Assembly (NCBI GenBank): GCA_021802745.1
Contig: JAJZRK010000021.1
Location: 1-22,026, forward strand
From: a bacterium
GTDB taxonomy: Bacteria; Gemmatimonadota; Gemmatimonadetes; Gemmatimonadales; Gemmatimonadaceae
Length of the DNA: 22,026 bases
Direction of reading: 5' to 3'
Made by a program: the position numbers and the translations under genes. Below are positions 17,412 to 22,026 of this stretch, in pieces. Positions within the stretch are counted from its first letter, which is position 1, and each line of letters begins with the position of its first letter. A model generated the notes under the pieces. The model worked only from the letters and a program-made list of their open reading frames with translations, was not told the DNA's origin and did not search any database.

Positions 17412-18130
17412 GCGATGAAGGACGCGGCGAGCGCCGCCGGGTCGGCGGGCTCCGGCGTGAGGGAGAAGAGGGTGGCGAACGCGGCGATGGTGCGCTCGCG
17501 GACGTCGTCGAACAGGGCGGGCGATGGCGCGAGACATGTGCTGGCGGCCGCCTCGAGCAGTTCGCGCTCAACGTTTGTCATCACGACGTCCGGAATGCCG
17601 CACGGCACCATGAGATCGAAGTACGAGAGGTCGGTGGTGACGTTGAGAGCGAAGCCATGCCACGTGACCCATTGCCGTGCGTGGACGCCAATGGACGCGA
17701 TCTTGCGGTCGCGCACCCAGACGCCCGTCTTGCCGGCGTTGCGCCCGGCGGTGATGCCGAATGGCGCGAGCGCGCGGATCATCGCTTCCTCGAGCTGGCG
17801 CAGGTACCAGTGCAGGTCCTGCGTGTGCCGCGTGAGGTTGACGATCGGGTAGCCGACGAGCTGGCCGGGCCCGTGAAACGTGACGTCGCCGCCGCGCTCC
17901 ACGTCGAACAGCTCCACGCCACGCACGGCGAGCTGCGCAGAGGAGGCGAGCAGGTTGCCCGCCTTGGTGGAGCGGCCGAGCGTGATGACCGGCGGATGCT
18001 GGACGAGGAAGAGGACGTCCTCGGCGAGCGATCCCGACAGCCGCGCCCGTGCGGCATCGCGCTGCAGCGTGAGGGCGTCCGCGTAGGGCATGCGGCCGAG
18101 ATCGGCGACGAGGAGGCGGCGGGCGGGCAC
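17408..18130 (-). CDS. lipB: Octanoyl-[acyl-carrier-protein]:protein octanoyltransferase
   Basis: Transfers octanoate from acyl carrier protein to lysines of lipoyl domains (pyruvate and 2-oxoglutarate dehydrogenase, glycine cleavage H protein), the first step of lipoate attachment. 240 residues from GTG 18130. The family signature RGGDVTFHGPGQLVGYP covers 79-95; DRKIASIGV holds the conserved Lys143, and PCGI holds the acyl-accepting Cys177. The protein begins PARRLLVADLGRMPYADAL, matching the usual LipB opening; longer in-frame extensions run into repeat DNA. GTG 18130 lacks a Shine-Dalgarno but has TATCTT 6 bases upstream. lipA is not in the window; lpdA, which reoxidises lipoyl groups, lies about 2.4 kb away on the same strand. 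Confidence 0.96.
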   Translation of the reverse strand: MPARRLLVADLGRMPYADALTLQRDAARARLSGSLAEDVLFLVQHPPVITLGRSTKAGNLLASSAQLAVRGVELFDVERGGDVTFHGPGQLVGYPIVNLTRHTQDLHWYLRQLEEAMIRALAPFGITAGRNAGKTGVWVRDRKIASIGVHARQWVTWHGFALNVTTDLSYFDLMVPCGIPDVVMTNVERELLEAAASTCLAPSPALFDDVRERTIAAFATLFSLTPEPADPAALAASFIA

Positions 18131-18136
18131 GACTTG

Positions 18137-18142
18137 AAGATA
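18137..18142 (-). promoter_or_regulatory. Candidate leaderless promoter -10 box of lipB
   Basis: TATCTT on the minus strand, 6 bases before GTG 18130, with no Shine-Dalgarno between. The decamer repeat lies directly upstream where a -35 box would be. Confidence 0.4.
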
Positions 18143-18200
18143 ACGACAGAGAACGGCAGAGAACGGCAGCGAACGGCAGCGAACGGCAGCGAACCGCTGC
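18141..18200 (+). repeat. Tandem decamer repeat, six units of GAACGGCAGC type
   Basis: Six units of exactly 10 bases: TAACGACAGA, GAACGGCAGA, three copies of GAACGGCAGC, and GAACCGCTGC. The central copies are perfect and the edges degenerate. The array abuts the putative lipB -10 box and lies in the 176-base divergent spacer between lipB and the LolA-like gene. Confidence 0.95.
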
Positions 18201-18306
18201 GTACCACAACTTGCCGGGGAAAGCCAGCGCACCGCGGACAACGACGATGCCCAGCGCCCGGCGCTGCCGACGCGTATCGTTCATCGAGACCTCTCCCGAG
18301 CCTTCC

Positions 18307-19086
18307 ATGCTTCGATCCATACGCCTCTTCTGCGGCCTCGCCACGCTCGCTGCCATCTCAACGCTTCGCGCGCAAGGCGCGCCGCCGGCGTCGGGCAAGG
18401 ACGTGCTGGCCCGCATGCGCTCCACGTACGCCGGTGAGTGGTACAAGACGCTCACCTTCCGGCAGACGACCACCATGCGCCAGCGCGACGGGCGCGACAC
18501 GGTACAGACCTGGTACGAGACGCTGCGCTACACCGCGGAGCGCGGCGCGCAGCTGCGCATTGACGTGGCGCCGCTCGCGGCCGGGAACGCGTCGCTCTCC
18601 ACGTGGGATTCCACCTGGGTGATTCGGGCGGACACGCTGGTTACGGCGCGCGCCGGGGGCAATCCGTTCCTCGCGCTCATCGAAGGCGTGTACATGCAGC
18701 CGGTGGGGGAGACCGTCCGTCAACTGGCGCCGCTCCGCTTCAACCTCGAGCGGCTGCGCACCGCCGACTGGAACGGCCAGGCCGTCTGGATCATCGGTTC
18801 CACGGGGCCGTCGGACACGGCGTCGGCGCAGTTCTGGGTGGAGGACGCGCACCACACCGTGGTGCGCATCATCCTGTCGGGCGGGGCCGGCCAGCCGACG
18901 CTGGACATCCATCTTGGCGCGCTCGAGCGGTGCGGCCGGGGGTGGCTGGCGACGAAAGTGGAGATGCTGCAGGGCGGACAGCGCCGGCAGACCGAGCAGT
19001 ACCACGACTGGAAGTGCGACGTGCCGGTGGACGCCCAGCTCTTCAATCCGTCCGCCGGCAAGCTCGCCAAACACTGGGCGAAGTAG
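18307..19086 (+). CDS. Exported LolA-like protein of unknown function
   Basis: 259 residues, not confidently assigned. Signal peptide 1-22 (MLRSIRL..., ending LRA before Gln23). The mature protein opens with a helix (GKDVLARMRSTYAGEWYKTL) followed by successive beta strands of the form TFRQTTTMR, ETLRYTAERG, QFWVEDAHHTVVRI and a final QYHDWKCDVPVDAQLFNPS. This resembles the half-barrel of LolA/LolB-type lipoprotein carriers and 'outer membrane lipoprotein-sorting' proteins. Two cysteines near 208 and 239 could pair. I chose ATG 18307 because the signal peptide starts there; there is no Shine-Dalgarno, but TATCGT at about 18274-18279 could be a -10 box. It converges on the M14 gene with six bases between stops. 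Confidence 0.6.
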   Translation: MLRSIRLFCGLATLAAISTLRAQGAPPASGKDVLARMRSTYAGEWYKTLTFRQTTTMRQRDGRDTVQTWYETLRYTAERGAQLRIDVAPLAAGNASLSTWDSTWVIRADTLVTARAGGNPFLALIEGVYMQPVGETVRQLAPLRFNLERLRTADWNGQAVWIIGSTGPSDTASAQFWVEDAHHTVVRIILSGGAGQPTLDIHLGALERCGRGWLATKVEMLQGGQRRQTEQYHDWKCDVPVDAQLFNPSAGKLAKHWAK

Positions 19087-19095
19087 CGCGCGCTA
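19084..19095. other. 12-base palindrome TAGCGCGCGCTA carrying both stop codons
   Basis: A perfect palindrome whose two ends are the TAG stop of the plus-strand LolA-like gene (19084-19086) and the TAG stop of the minus-strand M14 gene (19095-19093). No longer hairpin or T-run is present. Confidence 0.95.
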
Positions 19096-20409
19096 GCGGT
19101 TCCCCCCGAGCTCCCACACCACCTCGCTGGCGGGATCGGCGCCGCGTCGAATGGTCATCTGCACGCTGGCGCCGATGCGCAGCCAGCGGGCGCCGCCCTG
19201 TTCGGTGAGCATGGCGGGCGCGGGGTGGAGGAACAACCCGCTGGCCGCGACGGTGTCGAAAGCCACCACGTCGTCGAGATCGCCGATCTCGCGCACGCGC
19301 GCGCGGCCGCCGCGCAGCGGGTCCTCATAGTTGAACGACAGGTCCACGCGCACGGGCGGCTGGCCGGGAATCACCAGCGACGCTCCGCGCACCACGACGT
19401 CCACGGCGGAGCCGCTGTTCACGGGCATTGACGTATAGGTGTCGGCGCTTTCGTTGCGGAAGTCGCCGGTGGCAATCGCGTCGAGCGCGCTGAGGATGGC
19501 GATGACGTTCACGCGGCGCAGGTGCTGCTTGTCCGGATCGCCCGACAGCGCGCCGCTCTCGATGAGCACCACGCGCGTCCCCCACGACTGCATCAGGTCG
19601 CCGAACGCGCGCGCGTTGAACGTGTCGTCGTAGCGGGCGATCCGCCCCGGGATCTCGCGTTCGAGCACCGACCGCACGCGCGCCGCGACGAGCCGCGCGT
19701 CGGCGCGCACCGGGCCAAAGCTGTTCGTCACCTCTGCCGCCGGCGCCAGCAGCGCGATGCCGACGCGCTGGTTGCCGGGGCGTCCCAACGTGCGCGCGTT
19801 CTGGTCGTGCAGGTTGAACCCGAACGCCGGCTTGATGGAGTCACGCACGGCCTTGAGCACGCGCGCTTCCGCCGTGGACAGGCGGCGCACATCGCGGTTG
19901 ATGTCCACGCCCACGGCGTTTTCGCGCTGGAAGAGCTCGGCACCGTCGGGATTGAGCATCGGCAACATCACCACCGTCAACTGCGCCGCGATGCGGTCGC
20001 GCACGGCGTCACGCGCCGACTCGGCGCGGGCCATCCACGCGAACAGGTCGGCGAGGGCCATGGTGGCCGTGGACTCGTCGCCATGCATCTGCGACCAGAG
20101 GAAGACCGTCGTGGGTCCGGTGCCGAACGTCACCGCGCGCAGCGGACGCCCATGCGTGGACGCGCCCACCGGCGTGACGCGCAGCGCCTTGGACTTGAGC
20201 GAGGGCGCAATGGCCGCCCAGTACTGCTGCTGCGTGAAGCGCCGGGACTCGATGGCGGCGACGCGCTGCTCGGTCGCCACGCGCCGGCCGAGGTCGAGGC
20301 AGCAGTCGGACGCTGGAGAGGGACGCGTCGTGGCGCGGGACGCGCCGGAGCACGCAAGGGCGGCGAGGATGAGCGGGAGGACGACCACACGCGACGATCG
20401 GGACGACAT
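19093..20409 (-). CDS. M14-family zinc carboxypeptidase lipoprotein
   Basis: 438 residues from ATG 20409. N-terminal lipobox LAC with Cys20. The M14 catalytic domain carries the zinc ligands SQMHGDES (His109, Glu112) and NLHDQN (His201), the substrate-binding Asn-Arg pair in VDINRD (Asn171, Arg172), NPDGAELF at 153-160, and VLIESGA with the likely catalytic Glu284. The remaining ~150 C-terminal residues look like a beta-rich accessory domain. It probably removes C-terminal residues from peptides in the periplasm or outside; substrate unknown. CGGAG lies 5 bases before the ATG. Extension to 20463 is rejected because the lipobox fixes the start. It lies downstream of lpdA but behind a terminator, so it is probably transcribed on its own. 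Confidence 0.92.
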   Translation of the reverse strand: MSSRSSRVVVLPLILAALACSGASRATTRPSPASDCCLDLGRRVATEQRVAAIESRRFTQQQYWAAIAPSLKSKALRVTPVGASTHGRPLRAVTFGTGPTTVFLWSQMHGDESTATMALADLFAWMARAESARDAVRDRIAAQLTVVMLPMLNPDGAELFQRENAVGVDINRDVRRLSTAEARVLKAVRDSIKPAFGFNLHDQNARTLGRPGNQRVGIALLAPAAEVTNSFGPVRADARLVAARVRSVLEREIPGRIARYDDTFNARAFGDLMQSWGTRVVLIESGALSGDPDKQHLRRVNVIAILSALDAIATGDFRNESADTYTSMPVNSGSAVDVVVRGASLVIPGQPPVRVDLSFNYEDPLRGGRARVREIGDLDDVVAFDTVAASGLFLHPAPAMLTEQGGARWLRIGASVQMTIRRGADPASEVVWELGGNR

Positions 20410-20453
20410 GAAGGCTCCGGGACACGAATTGAACCGGGGGGCGTCCCCTTGAA

Positions 20454-20495
20454 CAGAATACAAAGGAGGGGCGCCCGCAAACCGCGGCGCCCCTC
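20454..20495 (-). terminator. Rho-independent terminator downstream of lpdA
   Basis: A perfect 10-bp stem, GAGGGGCGCC (20466-20475) with GGCGCCCCTC (20486-20495), around a 10-base loop, followed on the minus strand by the T-rich tail CTTTGTATTC. It ends lpdA transcription, 50 bases after the lpdA stop. The T-rich tail lies only on the minus-strand side of the stem. Confidence 0.75.
20455..20460 (-). promoter_or_regulatory. Candidate -10 box of the M14 gene
   Basis: TATTCT on the minus strand, which would give a leader of about 40 bases carrying the CGGAG ribosome site. It overlaps the T-rich tail of the lpdA terminator. The -35 region is GC-rich and unclear. Confidence 0.3.
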
Positions 20496-20545
20496 TGTTG
20501 TCTCTCTGTTGTTTCTCTGTTGTCTCTCTGTTGTTTCTCTGCCTC
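20493..20545 (+). repeat. Tandem 11-base repeat of CTCTGTTGTYT
   Basis: Copies start at 20493, 20504, 20515 and 20526, each CTCTGTTGT followed by alternating CT or TT, so the true unit may be 22 bases; a fifth, degenerate copy (CTCTGCC...) starts at 20537. The array runs right up to the lpdA stop codon and abuts the terminator stem. Confidence 0.95.
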
Positions 20546-21949
20546 TCAGGCGTGAATCATTTTCCCCATCGAATCCAGCACCGCCTCGGCGACCGCCTCG
20601 CTCAGCGTCGGATGCGCGTGAATGGCGAGATCCACCTCTTCTACCGTGAACTCATTCTCGCGCGCCACAAGCAGTTCGTGGATCAGCTCGGTGACGTGCG
20701 GGCCGACGAGGTGCGCGCCGAGGATCTCCCCGTACTTCGTGTCGCGAATGATCTTCACGAAGCCCTCGGTCTCGCCCGCGGTGCGGGCGCGCCCGTTGGC
20801 GCTGAACGGGAACTTGCCGACCTTGTAGTCGAGCTTCTTTTCCTTGCACTGCGCCTCGGTGAGCCCGATGGACGCCACTTCGGGGCTGCAGTACGTGCAG
20901 TTGGGGATATTGCCGTAGTTGATGGGGTGGTGATGCTGGCCGGCGATGATCTCGGCCACGATGACGCCCTCGCGCTCGCCCTTGTGGGCGAGCATCGGCG
21001 GGCCGGCGACGTCGCCGATGGCGTAGATCCCCTTGGCGGTCGTCTCGAGCGTGGCGCTGACCTTGATGAAGCCGCGCTCGGTGAGCTGCACGCCCGCGTC
21101 CTTGAGCCCGATGTTCTCGACGTTCGCGGCGCGGCCGGCGGCGACGAGCACCTTTTCGACGACGATCTCCTGCTTCTGGCCGCCCGCCTCGACCGTCAGC
21201 GTCACGCTGTCCTTGCCGACCTTCGCGCTTGAGAGCTTGGCGCCGGCCAGCACGTCAATGCCGCGCTTCTTGAACGCGCGCGCCACCTCGGCCGAGCTGT
21301 CGTCATCCTCGAGCGGGAGGATGCGCGGCATCACCTCGATGAGCGTCACCTTCGTGCCGAAGGCGTTGAAGACATCGGCGAATTCGCAGCCCACGGCGCC
21401 GGCGCCGACCACGGCGAGCGTCTTGGGCGCCTTTTCGAGCACCAGCGCCTCGTCGGACGAGATGACCGTCGTCTTGTTCAGCTCCAGCCCCGCCTGCGGC
21501 AGGCCCTTCACGCGCGAGCCAGTGCCAATGACAAGCGCCTTGGTGGCGGTATGCGTCTCGCTCTTGCCGTCGGCCGTGGTGACCTTCACGGTCTTGCCGG
21601 CGCCGATGACGCCCGTTCCCTTGATCCAGGTGATCTTGTTCTTCTTGAAGAGGAACTCGACGCCCTTGGAGTTCTTGATGGAGACATCGCGCGAGCGCTT
21701 CATCGCCACGCCGTAGTCGAGCGTGATGTCGCCCACCTTCACGCCGAACTCGGCGGCGTGCTTGAGGCGGTTGGCGATGTGCGACGACTCGAGCAGCGCC
21801 TTGGCGGGGATGCACCCCCACAGCACGCATGTGCCGCCGAGCCCTTCGCGCTCAATGACGCCGACGGTGAGGCCGAGCTGGGCCGCGCGGATGGCGCCGA
21901 CGTAGCCCGCCGGGCCGCCGCCGAGGAAGATGATGTCGAAGTTTGCCAT
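20546..21949 (-). CDS. lpdA: Dihydrolipoyl dehydrogenase (E3)
   Basis: FAD flavoenzyme that reoxidises dihydrolipoyl groups of 2-oxoacid dehydrogenase complexes and the glycine cleavage system, passing electrons to NAD. 467 residues, the usual length. FAD-binding GGGPAGY (10-16), redox disulfide in GGTCVLWGCIPAK (Cys41, Cys46), NAD-binding VVGAGAVGCEFA, second FAD motif IYAIGDVAG, and active-site HPTLSEA (His446, Glu451) in the dimerisation domain are all present. The VLW between the cysteines differs from the common LNV. ATG 21949 has no Shine-Dalgarno; a heptamer array lies just upstream. Some flavoenzymes of this shape have other substrates, but the full motif set favours lpdA. Confidence 0.96.
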   Translation of the reverse strand: MANFDIIFLGGGPAGYVGAIRAAQLGLTVGVIEREGLGGTCVLWGCIPAKALLESSHIANRLKHAAEFGVKVGDITLDYGVAMKRSRDVSIKNSKGVEFLFKKNKITWIKGTGVIGAGKTVKVTTADGKSETHTATKALVIGTGSRVKGLPQAGLELNKTTVISSDEALVLEKAPKTLAVVGAGAVGCEFADVFNAFGTKVTLIEVMPRILPLEDDDSSAEVARAFKKRGIDVLAGAKLSSAKVGKDSVTLTVEAGGQKQEIVVEKVLVAAGRAANVENIGLKDAGVQLTERGFIKVSATLETTAKGIYAIGDVAGPPMLAHKGEREGVIVAEIIAGQHHHPINYGNIPNCTYCSPEVASIGLTEAQCKEKKLDYKVGKFPFSANGRARTAGETEGFVKIIRDTKYGEILGAHLVGPHVTELIHELLVARENEFTVEEVDLAIHAHPTLSEAVAEAVLDSMGKMIHA

Positions 21950-21972
21950 GGAAGATTGGTGCGGAAGGGAGT

Positions 21973-22026
21973 GACGGTGGACGGTGGACGGTAGACGGTT
22001 GATGACAGCGGATGGTAGATGACTGG
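21973..22026 (+). repeat. Tandem heptamer repeat, GACGGTG type, running off the window
   Basis: Four clean units (GACGGTG, GACGGTG, GACGGTA, GACGGTT; 21973-22000) are followed by degenerate heptamers up to the window edge. It lies 23 bases upstream of the lpdA start codon, on the promoter side. Confidence 0.9.

Noticed and set aside
18141..18200. Tandem repeats considered as CRISPR
   Set aside because: Units of 7-11 bases are head to tail with no unique spacers and no cas genes.
20410..20455. tRNA-like T-arm sequence (GGTTCAATTC) on the minus strand before the M14 gene
   Set aside because: Flanking bases do not form the T stem and no acceptor, D or anticodon arms can be placed.

Overview
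This is a GC-rich bacterial chromosome segment with densely packed genes and no RNA genes, insertion sequences, integrases or CRISPR arrays that I can see. The gene content points to Gemmatimonadota. The clues are exported proteins whose signal peptides end in a short A-Q motif, a TonB-plug protein with no barrel, a PorV-like barrel, many secreted metallopeptidases, and a dnaE-accA-ricT-metG housekeeping run. The phylum assignment is inference from style, not from a marker gene.

Layout. (1) 1-7188, minus strand: a housekeeping operon read right to left as dnaE (replicative polymerase), accA (acetyl-CoA carboxylase alpha), ricT (PSP1 protein with a long Arg-rich tail) and metG (cut by the left window edge). 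The genes are 1-3 bases apart. (2) 7272-11664, plus strand: an envelope cluster with an M30-like metallopeptidase lipoprotein, a PorV-like outer-membrane barrel and a membrane-anchored HELTH metallopeptidase of the predicted-aminopeptidase family. (3) 11661-15132, minus strand: a UvrD/PcrA-type helicase and a stand-alone AAA ATPase with a winged-helix tail. (4) 15490-16275, plus: a plug-only TonB-receptor-like protein. (5) 16272-18130, minus: lipB, translationally coupled to an alpha/beta-hydrolase lipoprotein. (6) 18307-19086, plus: an exported LolA-like protein of unknown role. (7) 19093-21949, minus: an M14 carboxypeptidase lipoprotein and lpdA (dihydrolipoyl dehydrogenase).

How the genes relate: the first block joins DNA replication, fatty-acid synthesis, RNA processing and translation, and dnaE-accA adjacency is conserved in other bacteria. 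lipB and lpdA both serve the lipoate-dependent dehydrogenase complexes, although another gene pair separates them. Most of the rest of the window is devoted to envelope or secreted hydrolases.

What stands out is in the DNA between the genes. Five separate spacers each carry a different short tandem repeat, with period 7, about 10, 10, 11 and 7. All three convergent gene pairs end in palindromically arranged TAG stops (CTAG, CTAG and TAGCGCGCGCTA) with no terminator between them. Three minus-strand genes lack a Shine-Dalgarno and instead have a TANNNT box 6-8 bases before the start codon, as in leaderless transcription. I did not find a convincing new multi-gene system. The best candidates for follow-up are the intergenic repeat arrays, the leaderless starts, the isolated ATPase and the Arg-rich RicT tail.
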